A DNA stretch of 64,000 nucleotides from Helicobacter sp. 10-6591 (GTDB taxonomy: Bacteria > Campylobacterota > Campylobacteria > Campylobacterales > Helicobacteraceae): assembly GCF_003288805.1 (NCBI RefSeq), contig NZ_NHYK01000001.1, positions 92,811-156,810 on the forward strand, in the 5' to 3' direction. Under the pieces are notes generated by a model, which was not told where the DNA came from, did no database searches, and saw nothing but the letters and a program-made list of their open reading frames with translations. Below, one piece after another: positions 8,917-18,770 of the stretch. Each line of letters begins with the position of its first letter. The stretch's first letter is position 1. A program made the translations under genes and the position numbers.

Positions 8917-10023
8917 CTACTCACATAAACTATAAGGGCAAGTCTTATTGCCAAAAAGCACGCTAATAGTACCCTTTCCACAAGGTACAGATTCTGGAAT
9001 CTTGTAAGGTTTAAAACATAAATGTCTGAGTTTTGCTTGGGAGTGAGACTGCTGCAAAATGTCTTGTATAAAACTTTCTAATCCATAATTTGCAATTGGA
9101 TTATCACTTATAAAAGCTTGGAGATTTTCTAGTTTATTATGATAAGCAAACACACATGCTAACATTGGCAACAAAATCGGAGCAGAGAAAATTCCGCCTG
9201 GAGACGATGGAGAGTATTTTTTTTCTTGGAGATGTGGTGCAGAATCTGAACCAAAACTCACTTTTTTATGAGCACTCAGGGCAGTTTGTAAAAGTGCATC
9301 TCTGTCTTTATGACCTTTAAGTATTGGTTTACAAAACAAATCTGCTTTCAAATTCCCGCCCAACATATCATCAAGACTTAACAACATATGATGCAAGCTT
9401 AAGGTCGCATAAAGGTTATCGAATTTCTCAAGAGTTCTCAGCGATCGAGAATCACTCATATGCTCAATGATAATCTTAAGTTTTGGAAAGTCTCTTGCTA
9501 GTGTTTCAAAAACTACTAAAAATTCAAATTCTCTCTCTAGGCAATATCCTGTACTCTCACCATGTACAGAAAGGATAAAACCAAGATCTTGAGCAATTTG
9601 CAAGATCTCTAGTATCTTCTCATCTAAAATGGCAGCAACCCCACCTTCGCTGCCTGTAGTCACACCTTTTGGATAAAGCTTTAGAATCTTAATTCCTGCG
9701 TTTTTGGCTCTGAGCAATTCTGCTTTATCAAGGCTTGTAGTCAGATACAAACTCATAAGAGGACAATAGTCATAAATCCCTTTTTTGCGGGCAATACCCA
9801 AAATATACTCTTTATAAATGAGAGCAAGTTCTGTATTCGTTATTGGGACAGTGAGATTTGGCATTACAAGGCTTGAAATAAAGTTAACAGCGCTAAAAGG
9901 CAAGACACATTGACACATCTCTGCCTCGCGCAAATGTAAATGCATGTCGAGTGGATTTTCTAAAGTGATATCTTCGAATTCACTTGATTGGACAAAAGAA
10001 CGGAAATACTTCTCAAACATCAA
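8917..10023 (-). CDS. pyrC: Dihydroorotase
   Basis: This enzyme cyclises N-carbamoyl-aspartate to dihydroorotate in pyrimidine synthesis. The 368-residue protein carries the zinc-binding HLHLRE motif near residue 29 (DMHLHLR), a lysine in IKILKLYPKG of the type carbamylated in this family, histidines in LSVHGES and IIEHMSD, and the C-terminal GSDSAPH block with the catalytic Asp. This matches the PyrC type of dihydroorotase. It lies between the phosphomannomutase gene (27 bases) and waaA (9 bases) on the same strand. Confidence 0.92.
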   Translation of the reverse strand: MMFEKYFRSFVQSSEFEDITLENPLDMHLHLREAEMCQCVLPFSAVNFISSLVMPNLTVPITNTELALIYKEYILGIARKKGIYDYCPLMSLYLTTSLDKAELLRAKNAGIKILKLYPKGVTTGSEGGVAAILDEKILEILQIAQDLGFILSVHGESTGYCLEREFEFLVVFETLARDFPKLKIIIEHMSDSRSLRTLEKFDNLYATLSLHHMLLSLDDMLGGNLKADLFCKPILKGHKDRDALLQTALSAHKKVSFGSDSAPHLQEKKYSPSSPGGIFSAPILLPMLACVFAYHNKLENLQAFISDNPIANYGLESFIQDILQQSHSQAKLRHLCFKPYKIPESVPCGKGTISVLFGNKTCPYSLCE

Positions 10024-10050
10024 CCTACCTCATTCTCAAGTCATTAGGAT

Positions 10051-11448
10051 TTATTTACAAGATTCTAAAAGTTCTAAAAGTTTTTGTTTATAAAGCATTG
10101 CATGCTCTTTAGAATCTGCCTCAAAACGTGTTACAAGCACTGGGGTCGTATTGCTTGCGCGTATTAACCCCCAACCATATTCAAAGACTACGCGCAATCC
10201 ATCAATAGTAATAATCTCTTTGATCTTAGGAAAATCATCAGGAAGGCTTTGGAGCTTTACCTTGAGACTTTCAATAAGCAAAAACTTCTCATCTTCTGTG
10301 GTTTGTACCTTTTCTTCTAAAGTAGAAAATGTTTTGGGCAAGGCGAAAATCTGGGATTCTAATTCTTGTGGTGTGGAGTATAAAAGTAGCTCTAATACGC
10401 GAAAACTCGAGTAAATGGCATCATCATAACCGAAATAACGCTCTTTAAAAAATATATGCCCACTCATCTCTGCTGCCAAGTGTGCATTTAATTCTTTGAG
10501 TTTGACTTTAAGATTTGAATGTCCCGTCTTGTACATTACTGCTTTGCCAATTTTGTTTATCTCATCATACATCACTTGCGAGCATTTGACCTCTCCTATC
10601 ACAACAGGCTTAATACCCCTATGCGTCATTTCACGGGCAAAAAGTATCGCAAGTTCATCACCTTTGTAGCTATGGTTTGTGCTTAGAAGTGCCAATCTAT
10701 CAGCATCACCATCAAAAGCAATACCAATAGGGATATTTTTCTCTTTCATCACGTTTTTGAGTGACTGAAGATTATGCTCTTCGCTTGGATCTGGATGGTG
10801 GTTAGGGAAAGTACCATCAGGTTCAAAAAACAAGGGTTCATGTTTTATATTAAGATTCTCTAATATGCCTTGTATCGCCACTCCTGCTACACCATTACCA
10901 CAATCAACAGCAATGGGGTAAGAAAAATTTTGCAAATGTTGGAACTGCTGGCTTATAAACTTAATGTACAAACTGAGTACATCTAGCTTTATAGCTTCTT
11001 TGTGAGATTCTATAAAGGGGTTAAAGTCAGTGACAAGTTCTTCTCCTAATTTTTTTATCTCTTGTCCATAAAAGGGTGCATTTTGGAGAGTTATTTTAAA
11101 TCCATTGTATTGTGGAGGATTGTGCGATCCTGTAATCATCACAGAATTTTTGCACTCAACGCCATCGGCTGCTTGATATGTAGCGAAATACGCTACAGGT
11201 GTCGGAATAAGCCCTAAATCATAGACTTGTATGCCTGCATATTCTAGGCCACTTTGTAGCCAACCAAAAATCGTAGGAGAGTGTATTCTTGCATCGTAAC
11301 CTACGTGCACACTGTTTTCATTCAGAGCCTTTAACCTCTTTCCCAAAAGCCTACCAATATTAAACACCACATCTTTATTAAGATCTTCTTTAAATACACC
11401 ACGGATATCGTATTCTCGAAAGATTTTTTGGATTTTCTTATCAAACAT
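10051..11448 (-). CDS. algC: Phosphomannomutase/phosphoglucomutase
   Basis: The 465-residue product belongs to the alpha-D-phosphohexomutase family, interconverting mannose or glucose 6-phosphate and 1-phosphate for LPS and glycan precursors. It shows IFREYDIRG at the N terminus, the phosphoserine loop TGSHNPPQYNG near residue 95, the magnesium loop AFDGDADRL near 240, and a C-terminal phosphate-binding RASNTTPVL. The ATG at 11448 follows GAGGAAAGAGG and puts FREYDIRG near residue 10, as usual for AlgC proteins. The frame extends 13 codons further without family similarity. The exact sugar preference is inferred. Confidence 0.88.
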   Translation of the reverse strand: MFDKKIQKIFREYDIRGVFKEDLNKDVVFNIGRLLGKRLKALNENSVHVGYDARIHSPTIFGWLQSGLEYAGIQVYDLGLIPTPVAYFATYQAADGVECKNSVMITGSHNPPQYNGFKITLQNAPFYGQEIKKLGEELVTDFNPFIESHKEAIKLDVLSLYIKFISQQFQHLQNFSYPIAVDCGNGVAGVAIQGILENLNIKHEPLFFEPDGTFPNHHPDPSEEHNLQSLKNVMKEKNIPIGIAFDGDADRLALLSTNHSYKGDELAILFAREMTHRGIKPVVIGEVKCSQVMYDEINKIGKAVMYKTGHSNLKVKLKELNAHLAAEMSGHIFFKERYFGYDDAIYSSFRVLELLLYSTPQELESQIFALPKTFSTLEEKVQTTEDEKFLLIESLKVKLQSLPDDFPKIKEIITIDGLRVVFEYGWGLIRASNTTPVLVTRFEADSKEHAMLYKQKLLELLESCK

Positions 11449-11609
11449 CCTCTTTCCTCGCGATCGGATAACATGCAATAAAAACAAAAATGATACAAAA
11501 AACTTTCGGTAAAAATTACGAGAATTTTGCCTGTACTAAGTTTCTTAGTAGATATGCTTGACATGTCCAAGCCCTAAGAAGTTTTAGAGAATCTTAGATG
11601 AATTTTCGC

Positions 11610-11615
11610 TACAAT
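11610..11615 (+). promoter_or_regulatory. Candidate -10 box for the hisC-fliFGH-dxs unit
   Basis: TACAAT in TTTTCGCTACAATCC lies 97 bases upstream of hisC, in the divergent gap with the phosphomannomutase gene. It fits the epsilonproteobacterial -10 consensus. No sigma-54 GG-N10-GC box was seen here. Confidence 0.4.
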
Positions 11616-11711
11616 CCAGCCCACATGTTTTTATAAAAGATTTAACCAAAATTAACGAAGCTTAAAGACAAAACCAAACGAGATTCCCTTTTAGTATTTT
11701 TAAGAGGTGGC

Positions 11712-12821
11712 ATGCATTTTAATCCTTATCTCCAAGATATTAATTCCTACCAAGCAGGCAGACCTATAGAAGAAGTCATGCGTGAGTATGGGATTGCGCG
11801 TGAGGATATTATCAAACTTGCGAGCAATGAAAATCCTTATGGAGCTGCACCAGAAGTTTTAGAATCACTCAAAGAAAATATACATACAGCAAATCTCTAT
11901 CCCGATGATTCGTATTACCAACTAAAAAGTGCATTAGCCCAGAAATTCAATACAGAATCTAGCAATATCATTATTGGTTCTGGTAGCGATCAGATTATAG
12001 AGTTTTGCATACATGTATGTGCTGAGACAAATAGGGAATTTAAAATTCTACAAGCGGGTGTAACCTTCGCAATGTATGAAATTTATGCAAAGCTTTTTGG
12101 TGCTAAAGTTCTCAAAACAAAGAGTGCAGCACATGATTTGGAGCAATTTTTAGAAATCTCCAAGAAAGAACAACCAGCAATAATTTTTTTATGTGCGCCA
12201 AATAACCCACTTGGTGAATGCTTAGAAAGTAAAGAGATCGAACAATTTTTAGGCCAAATATCCCATGATACCCTAGTAGTGCTTGATGGTGCATACCAAG
12301 AATATGCAGCTTTTAAAGACGAAAGCAAAGCATTAAATCCTCAGCGTTTGCTCCATAAGTTCCAAAACATGATCTATCTTGGGACATTCTCAAAAGCCTA
12401 TGGACTTGGTGGTATGCGAGTAGGATATGGTATTGCAAGCCAAGAAATTATAAAGATGTTACATAAAGTACGCCCGCCTTTTAATATCACAACTCTCAGT
12501 CTATGTGCAGCGTTCACAGCCTTAAAATATCAAGATTTCACGCAACAATGCATAGAAAAGAATTTTTCTGAAATGCGCATTTATGAGGACTTTTTCACAC
12601 AATACAATATTGGCTTTATTCCTTCTTGGACAAATTTTTTGACTATCAAAGATTCTAAAATTGATAGCACACAACTATGTGAGTGGTTTCTACAAAAAGG
12701 CATTATTCTCCGTGATCTTAAGAGTTATGGTTTGAATGCTTGCAGGATAACTGTTGGTACAAACGAGCAAAACCAAAAGGTCTTAAAACTTTTTAAAGAA
12801 TTTTTGGATTCTATGAAGTAG
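11712..12821 (+). CDS. hisC: Histidinol-phosphate aminotransferase
   Basis: HisC transfers the amino group from glutamate to imidazole-acetol phosphate in histidine synthesis. The 369-residue PLP enzyme shows the family start NPYLQDINSYQAGRP, LASNENPYG near residue 37, GSGSDQII, CAPNNPLGE, the PLP lysine in GTFSKAYGLGGMRVGYG near 228, and CRITVGTNEQN at the end. HisC homologues can also act on aromatic substrates. It is the first gene of a row running into fliF 16 bases later, so flagellar basal-body genes share its transcription. Confidence 0.92.
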   Translation: MHFNPYLQDINSYQAGRPIEEVMREYGIAREDIIKLASNENPYGAAPEVLESLKENIHTANLYPDDSYYQLKSALAQKFNTESSNIIIGSGSDQIIEFCIHVCAETNREFKILQAGVTFAMYEIYAKLFGAKVLKTKSAAHDLEQFLEISKKEQPAIIFLCAPNNPLGECLESKEIEQFLGQISHDTLVVLDGAYQEYAAFKDESKALNPQRLLHKFQNMIYLGTFSKAYGLGGMRVGYGIASQEIIKMLHKVRPPFNITTLSLCAAFTALKYQDFTQQCIEKNFSEMRIYEDFFTQYNIGFIPSWTNFLTIKDSKIDSTQLCEWFLQKGIILRDLKSYGLNACRITVGTNEQNQKVLKLFKEFLDSMK

Positions 12822-12837
12822 TTAAGAAGGTCAAAGT

Positions 12838-14532
12838 ATGAATCCGCAATTGATTTTGGAACAAATCTCTAAACTTCTTAAGCGCATAAATAAAAAACAG
12901 CGCATTGTGATTCTTGCGACATTTCTTGTACTTATCTCATTTCTCACCTATCTCATACTTTTTCGTATTGATGAAAAGACAGATTACGAAGGCTATTCTG
13001 TATTATTCAATGGTATTGATCCTAGTGATAGTGCTGCTATTTTGCAAAATCTCCAACAAAATAAGATTCCCTACAAACTTCCAAATGACACCACCATACT
13101 TGTGCCAAATGACCAGGTCTATGAGCAGCGTATCAATCTAGCCTCGCTTGGGATTCCAAAGCAAGGCAAAAAAATTGGCTTTAGCGATTTCTTAGAAAAT
13201 CAAAATCTCGGTGACACAGATTTCAGAGAACAAACAAAATTCCAATTGGCTGTCGAGGGTGAATTAACAAAAACAATTGAAAGTATTACGGCTATCGAAA
13301 GTGCGAGCGTACTTATTGCACCAGCAGAAAAGTCAGTATTTGCAAAGCAAGCCACTCCTCCGACTGCTTCGGTAAAGATTCAATTAAAACAAGGTATGGA
13401 TCTCACACAAGCACAGATTATAGGCATCAAGAATCTCGTCGCTTCTTCTGTGACAAACCTCACACCAGATCGCGTAAAGATTATCAATCAAGATGGTGAT
13501 TTGTTGGGTGAATCTAATGAATTTAGCGATACACATGGAATGATAAAACTGGCCGAGCAACAACGTAGATACCAAATGAATTACGAAAAAGTCTATGAAA
13601 ATAAAATTGTCCAAGCACTTAAGGGCATTGTCGGTGATGAGACACGAGTGCGTGCGCAAGTGAGCGCAGAATTTGACTTCAGTCAAGTGAAGCAAACGCA
13701 AGAAATTTTTGGTAACAATGTAGTTGCAGCAGAGCGTAATATTGAGGAATACGAAAAAGGAAAAAAAGAAGCTCCAGTAGGTGGTGTGCCAGGTGTGGTG
13801 AGCAATATAGGACCTGTGCAAGGACTTGATGATTCAGGTGTAGTCAATGAAAGAAATAAAACTGATGAAACCAAAAATTATCGTGTAGATAGAACAGTCA
13901 GCGAAATCAAAGGACCTATTGGCAAACTATTGCGAATGAGTGCCGGTGTCGTTGTCGATGGAACTTACAGAGAGACAAATGATGAAAATGGGAATCTGAA
14001 ACTAGAATATATTCCAAGAAGCGAGCACGATCTCAAAGAGATAGAAGAAATTGTAAAAGGCGTTATTGCCTATCGAGAAGAACGTGGGGATTTTGTTAAG
14101 ATCACAAATTTCGAACTCAACGCCGCTACAGCAAACTATAAACCAAAAGATTCGTGGGAGAGCTTTTCGGATAATATGGATCGCTATCTTTCTCCATTTA
14201 TACCCCTCATTAAATATTTGCTTGTGGCTTTGGTATTGTTTATTTTTTACAAAAAAGTTGTTGCACCATTTACTGAACGTATGCTCGAAGTACAAGAAGA
14301 AGAGGAAGATGAGGTGGAATCTCTACTCCAGATTGATGAAGAAGATGAAGATCTTAATAAGTTCAGTGATCTAAGAAAGCGAGTGGAGGAACAACTAGGC
14401 CTTGGTAGTACCTTTAATGAAGATGAAGTAAAATATGAAGTGATTTTAGAACGTATGCGGAATGTGATTTCAGAGCGACCAGATGAAATAGCATCACTGT
14501 TCCAATCGCTTATCAAAGACGAATTAGAATAA
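12838..14532 (+). CDS. fliF: Flagellar MS-ring protein FliF
   Basis: FliF forms the MS ring in the inner membrane, the first platform of the flagellar basal body. The 564-residue protein has one membrane helix near residues 24-44, a large periplasmic region including the VLFNGIDPSDSAAI and LLGESNEF segments, a second helix near 455-475, and an acidic cytoplasmic tail rich in Glu/Asp that binds FliG. Length and domain order match the family. It is followed 25 bases later by fliG. Confidence 0.95.
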   Translation: MNPQLILEQISKLLKRINKKQRIVILATFLVLISFLTYLILFRIDEKTDYEGYSVLFNGIDPSDSAAILQNLQQNKIPYKLPNDTTILVPNDQVYEQRINLASLGIPKQGKKIGFSDFLENQNLGDTDFREQTKFQLAVEGELTKTIESITAIESASVLIAPAEKSVFAKQATPPTASVKIQLKQGMDLTQAQIIGIKNLVASSVTNLTPDRVKIINQDGDLLGESNEFSDTHGMIKLAEQQRRYQMNYEKVYENKIVQALKGIVGDETRVRAQVSAEFDFSQVKQTQEIFGNNVVAAERNIEEYEKGKKEAPVGGVPGVVSNIGPVQGLDDSGVVNERNKTDETKNYRVDRTVSEIKGPIGKLLRMSAGVVVDGTYRETNDENGNLKLEYIPRSEHDLKEIEEIVKGVIAYREERGDFVKITNFELNAATANYKPKDSWESFSDNMDRYLSPFIPLIKYLLVALVLFIFYKKVVAPFTERMLEVQEEEEDEVESLLQIDEEDEDLNKFSDLRKRVEEQLGLGSTFNEDEVKYEVILERMRNVISERPDEIASLFQSLIKDELE

Positions 14533-14557
14533 AAGATTCCAAAATAAAGGAAGCATA

Positions 14558-15589
14558 ATGGCAATCAATCTTACACCTCGTCAAAGAGCACAATATGATG
14601 AGCTTTCTATGGCAGAAAAGATTGCTATTTTGCTTATACAGCTTGGTGATGACATTACAAGCGAGATTTTCCATCATCTTGATATAGATTCAATCACTGA
14701 AATATCTAAGCAAATTGCTCAACTTGGTAACACTGACAAAAGCATAGGTGCGGCGATTTTGGAAGAATTTTGGGTGATTTTGCAATCAAACCAATACATC
14801 AATACAGGTGGCTTGGATCATGCTAGAGAGCTACTTGTAAAAGCACTTGGAGCCGACACTGCCAAAGATATTCTTGATAGGCTTGCAAAAACTATGCAAT
14901 CAACAAAAAATTTTGCTTATCTTGGAAAAGTGCGCCCACAACAACTCGCAGATTTTATTATCAACGAACACCCACAAACAATCGCCCTTATCCTAGCCCA
15001 TATGGATGCAGAAAGAGCAGCAGAAACTCTAGGATATTTCTCTGATGATCTACGGGCCGAAATAGCAATCAGAATGGCAAATCTTGGTGATATTTCTCCA
15101 ACTATTGTCAAAAGAGTATCAGCAGTGCTAGAAAACAAATTAGAATCCCTTACCAGCTATAAAGTTGAAGTTGGTGGGACGAGAAGTGTTGCTGAAATGT
15201 TTAATCGCTTGGGACAAAAAGCTGCAAAAGCTACGATTGCCCATATAGAGCAAATTGATGAGCAGTTAGCAAATGAGATTAAAGAAATGATGTTTACCTT
15301 TGAGGATATTAGCAATCTTGATAACAATGCAATCAGAGAGGTTCTAAAGGTAGTAGACAAAAAGGATCTTACGCTTGCACTTAAATCTGCTGCTGATGAT
15401 TTAAAGCAGAAATTCATGGCAAATATGAGCCAACGTGCAAGCGAGCAGTTTATAGAGGAGATGCAATTCCTCGGTGCTGTGAGAGTGCGTGATGTAGAAA
15501 ACGCGCAACGCAAAATTGTAGAAATTGTCCAATCATTATCAGAGCAAGGCCTTATCCAACTAGGCGAACAGGATGATCTTATTGTTTAA
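14558..15589 (+). CDS. fliG: Flagellar motor switch protein FliG
   Basis: FliG couples the MS ring to the stators and transmits switching. The 343-residue protein carries the N-terminal FliF-binding domain, the middle domain with the EHPQ motif (137-140) followed by TIALIL, and a C-terminal domain ending in charged helices (FEDISNLDNNAIREVL and the RVRDVENAQRKIVE region) that face the stator. It overlaps fliH by 17 bases. Confidence 0.96.
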   Translation: MAINLTPRQRAQYDELSMAEKIAILLIQLGDDITSEIFHHLDIDSITEISKQIAQLGNTDKSIGAAILEEFWVILQSNQYINTGGLDHARELLVKALGADTAKDILDRLAKTMQSTKNFAYLGKVRPQQLADFIINEHPQTIALILAHMDAERAAETLGYFSDDLRAEIAIRMANLGDISPTIVKRVSAVLENKLESLTSYKVEVGGTRSVAEMFNRLGQKAAKATIAHIEQIDEQLANEIKEMMFTFEDISNLDNNAIREVLKVVDKKDLTLALKSAADDLKQKFMANMSQRASEQFIEEMQFLGAVRVRDVENAQRKIVEIVQSLSEQGLIQLGEQDDLIV

Positions 15590-16358
15590 GCAAGAAAATA
15601 TTATCAACAAAAACAGTACACAAACACATAGTGTGAGTAAGTATGAGTTTAAATCAATCACAAATAAAGAGAATGAGAAGCCTCAAGAATCAGTAAGCAC
15701 CCCAGCACTTGCACCCACCATGCCTCAAGTAATTGAACCAGACTGGCACAAAGAAATAGTACAGCAGCTCCTCAACAAAAGTGATAGTCTCTCAGATTCT
15801 CTGGCAAAGCTTGAAATACAATTTGATAAATTACAGACGCAAAGCCAAGAACAAATCACAAGTGCCAAAGACAATGGCTACAAAGATGGTTATAACCAAG
15901 CAAAAGAAGACATAAAAAAAGAGTTAGAGCAAGAAATAAATGCACAGAAAAAGACTCTTACAGATTCCATTATCACACTTGAAAACGCACTCAAAGACTC
16001 CCAAAAGCATTTACAAAACCTAGAAAAAGAGTTGAGTGCTATTGCTGTAGATATTGCTAAAGAAATCATTGTCAAAGAAATAGAGGAGAATAGCCAAAAG
16101 ATTGCACTAGCTTTAGCAAAAGAATTACTGCATTCGATTATGGAAGCTACAAACATCAAAGTCAAGGTCAATCCGCAAGACTATCTTTTTCTCAAAGAGA
16201 AACTCAAAGATTTGCAAAAAGTAGAAATTATCTCAGACAATGCAATATCACTTGGTGGAGTCGTAGTGATTAGTTCGGAAGGAACTATTGATGCCAATAT
16301 CATGAATCGCTACAAAAATATGAAGCAATCAATCCTAGAAAATATAAAGGAGTACTAG
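15573..16358 (+). CDS. fliH: Flagellar export apparatus protein FliH
   Basis: FliH regulates the export ATPase FliI and links it to the C-ring. The 261-residue protein has a variable N terminus, a central repeat-like helical part (GYKDGYNQAKEDIKKELEQE region) predicted to be coiled coil, and a C-terminal V-type ATPase E-subunit-like domain ending with VVVISSEGTIDANIMNR. Low sequence conservation is usual, so the assignment relies on position between fliG and dxs and on the C-terminal motif. Its start overlaps fliG by 17 bases. FliI itself is encoded at 50.5 kb. Confidence 0.88.
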   Translation: MILLFKQENIINKNSTQTHSVSKYEFKSITNKENEKPQESVSTPALAPTMPQVIEPDWHKEIVQQLLNKSDSLSDSLAKLEIQFDKLQTQSQEQITSAKDNGYKDGYNQAKEDIKKELEQEINAQKKTLTDSIITLENALKDSQKHLQNLEKELSAIAVDIAKEIIVKEIEENSQKIALALAKELLHSIMEATNIKVKVNPQDYLFLKEKLKDLQKVEIISDNAISLGGVVVISSEGTIDANIMNRYKNMKQSILENIKEY

Positions 16359-16360
16359 GT

Positions 16361-18277
16361 ATGGGCTTTGGTATGGATCTCAGATTGATGCAGTTAGATT
16401 CTCTGAAGCAGGTACAGCAGAACACGAAAGATTTACTAGATACAAAAGCACCAAGCAAGATGAATAAGGCGGAGCTAGAAGCCCTCGCTTATGGAATCCG
16501 CGCAAGAATCTTAGATGTTGTAAGCACAAATGGAGGACATTTAAGCTCGACACTTGGGGCGGTAGAGCTGATTATAGGCATGCATGTGGTATTTGACTGG
16601 CAAATAAATCCCTTTATCTTTGATGTCAGCCACCAAGCTTATGCACATAAGCTTTTAACAAATCGTTGGGAGGAGTTTGCGACCCTAAGAAGCTTTGGTG
16701 GTTTGAGTGGATTTTGCAATCCTAAGGAATCAAAAAGCGATTATTTTATCGCTGGACACAGCTCAACTTCGATTTCCCTAGCTGTAGGCGCAACAAAAAG
16801 CTTTAAACTCCAAAAGCAGGATCGCACACCAATTGTACTCATTGGCGATGGTAGTATGAGTGCAGGACTTGTATATGAAGCGCTTAATGAACTCGGAGCG
16901 CGCAAATATCCTGTGATAATCATCCTCAATGACAATGAAATGAGTATTTCTAAACCCATTGGCGCAATCAGCAATTATCTCTCTCAGATTCTCGCTACGC
17001 CGACTTACCAAGGTTTGCGCGCGAAAGTCAAAAATATCCTCACTAAAATGCCAGAATCTGCTTCCTATCTTGCAAAGCGCTTTGAAGAATCTATCAAACT
17101 CATCACTCCCGGATTATTGTTTGAGGAATTAGGGCTTGATTATATAGGGCCAATTGATGGGCATAATCTTGAACTTATAATCTCAACCTTACAAAAAGCC
17201 AAAGAGATGAAAAATCCGGTCATAATCCATGCACAAACTACTAAAGGTAAGGGTTATGAGATAGCTGAAGGGCGCTTTGAAAAATGGCATGGAGTTAGTC
17301 CCTTTGATTTGCAAACGGGTAAAACAACAAAATCCTCAACCACTCTTAATCCCACACAAGTCTTTAGTCAAACACTTTTGCAACTTGCCAAAAATAATCC
17401 AAAGATTGTAGGTGTCACTGCAGCTATGCCAAGTGGAACGGGTTTAGATTCTCTTATTGCCTATGATTCTGAACGTTTTTGGGACATAGCAATCGCTGAA
17501 CCACATGCCGTAACCTCAATGGCGGCAATGGCAAAAGAAGGTTTTATTCCTTTTGTAGCAATTTACTCAACATTCTTACAGCGTGCCTTTGATTCCATTG
17601 TACATGATGTGAGTATCATGAGTCTGCCTGTACGCTTTGCAATAGATAGAGCCGGTATTGTGGGCGAAGATGGCGAAACACATCAAGGCTTGCTTGATAT
17701 TGCTTATTTACGGATCATACCAAATATGGTGGTTTTTGCTCCACGTGATAATGCTACTTTGGAATTCGCACTGAAGTTTGCCGCTGGGCACGACACAACT
17801 CCTTGCGCGTTTCGCTATCCGCGCGGAAAATTTGTATTGCAAAATGAAGAATTTGGAGCAACAGAATTTAGGTTAGGAAAAGCTGAAGTTCTACAAACAG
17901 GCAAAGATGTATTGCTTATAGGCTATGGGAATGGTGTGGGTCGTGCATATGAAACAAGTAAGATTTTGCAATCTCATGGAATCTCTGCTGGCATCTTGGA
18001 CTTGCGCTTTGTCAAACCCTTAGATGAGCAATGTCTCAAAGAGCAACTTGCTCAATACAGCTATGCCTTTGTATTAAGTGACAGCTACTATTTAGGTGGC
18101 GTTGGTAGCGCAATTTTAGAATCCAATGCTTGTAGAGAACTAAACACCAAGATTGTTAGCCTTGAGCTCAAAGATAGCTTTGTTTCTCATGGTAAAAGTG
18201 ATATGGTAGAAACTTCCATAGGACTGGATTCACAGACTTTAGCCAAACATATCTTAGATTGTCTCTCGCGATATTGA
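16361..18277 (+). CDS. dxs: 1-deoxy-D-xylulose-5-phosphate synthase
   Basis: DXS condenses pyruvate with glyceraldehyde 3-phosphate in the first step of the MEP isoprenoid pathway. The 638-residue protein has the TPP motif GDGSMSAG near 162-169 with its Asn near 190, the DVSHQAYAHKLLT loop near 88 with the family histidine, AGHSSTSIS, and the transketolase pyrimidine domain with DRAGIVGEDGETHQG. Length is normal. It follows fliH by 2 bases, an arrangement known in Helicobacter (fliF-fliG-fliH-dxs), so a housekeeping gene is tied to flagellar transcription. Confidence 0.95.
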   Translation: MGFGMDLRLMQLDSLKQVQQNTKDLLDTKAPSKMNKAELEALAYGIRARILDVVSTNGGHLSSTLGAVELIIGMHVVFDWQINPFIFDVSHQAYAHKLLTNRWEEFATLRSFGGLSGFCNPKESKSDYFIAGHSSTSISLAVGATKSFKLQKQDRTPIVLIGDGSMSAGLVYEALNELGARKYPVIIILNDNEMSISKPIGAISNYLSQILATPTYQGLRAKVKNILTKMPESASYLAKRFEESIKLITPGLLFEELGLDYIGPIDGHNLELIISTLQKAKEMKNPVIIHAQTTKGKGYEIAEGRFEKWHGVSPFDLQTGKTTKSSTTLNPTQVFSQTLLQLAKNNPKIVGVTAAMPSGTGLDSLIAYDSERFWDIAIAEPHAVTSMAAMAKEGFIPFVAIYSTFLQRAFDSIVHDVSIMSLPVRFAIDRAGIVGEDGETHQGLLDIAYLRIIPNMVVFAPRDNATLEFALKFAAGHDTTPCAFRYPRGKFVLQNEEFGATEFRLGKAEVLQTGKDVLLIGYGNGVGRAYETSKILQSHGISAGILDLRFVKPLDEQCLKEQLAQYSYAFVLSDSYYLGGVGSAILESNACRELNTKIVSLELKDSFVSHGKSDMVETSIGLDSQTLAKHILDCLSRY

Positions 18278-18392
18278 CTACACTGGGTCTTATTTACTTT
18301 TTAAGCAAAATTATCTATTAGTATTGCCTGCTTTCAAATTTTGATTCTTAAGTGATAAAAAGCTGAAAGTTAGATTTTTGTAAGGAGAAAAC

Positions 18393-18767
18393 ATGCATAA
18401 GGTTTTAGCATTGGTGTTTGTGGGAGCTTTATTTGTAAGTAATGCTTTTAGTTTTCAAAAAGTGTTACAGACAAATGGATTTGAAGTTGTTTTGGAATCG
18501 CAAAAAAATTTCGTTTCTGGGAAAAATGACTTTACCATTCAAGTAAAGAGCAACAATAAAGCACTCAAGGTTGAAAATCTTTCTGTGAGATTTATCATGC
18601 CTGAAATGCCTGGTATGCCAAAGATGGTAGAAAAAGCGGAAATAACCCCTCATGATTCTATATATAAAGGTGTCGTGTATTTCCCACATGGTGGCACTTG
18701 GCAGATTCGCGTAGGGTTTAGCAGTGATAAAAAAGACTACCAAGCAAAAGGTAGTATAGATTTTTAA
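18393..18767 (+). CDS. crdA: Periplasmic copper resistance protein CrdA-like (FixH/YtkA fold)
   Basis: The 124-residue product begins with a clear signal peptide (about 20 residues ending in VSNAFS). Its small beta domain contains the methionine-rich MPEMPGMPKM stretch near residue 70, typical of FixH/YtkA-like copper-handling proteins. In H. pylori the homologous crdA is induced by copper through CrdRS and lies just upstream of crdB-czcB-czcA, the same order as here. A good Shine-Dalgarno (AAGGAG) precedes the ATG. CrdA identity is supported mostly by this context; no crdRS genes are in the window. Confidence 0.82.
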   Translation: MHKVLALVFVGALFVSNAFSFQKVLQTNGFEVVLESQKNFVSGKNDFTIQVKSNNKALKVENLSVRFIMPEMPGMPKMVEKAEITPHDSIYKGVVYFPHGGTWQIRVGFSSDKKDYQAKGSIDF

Positions 18768-18770
18768 TCC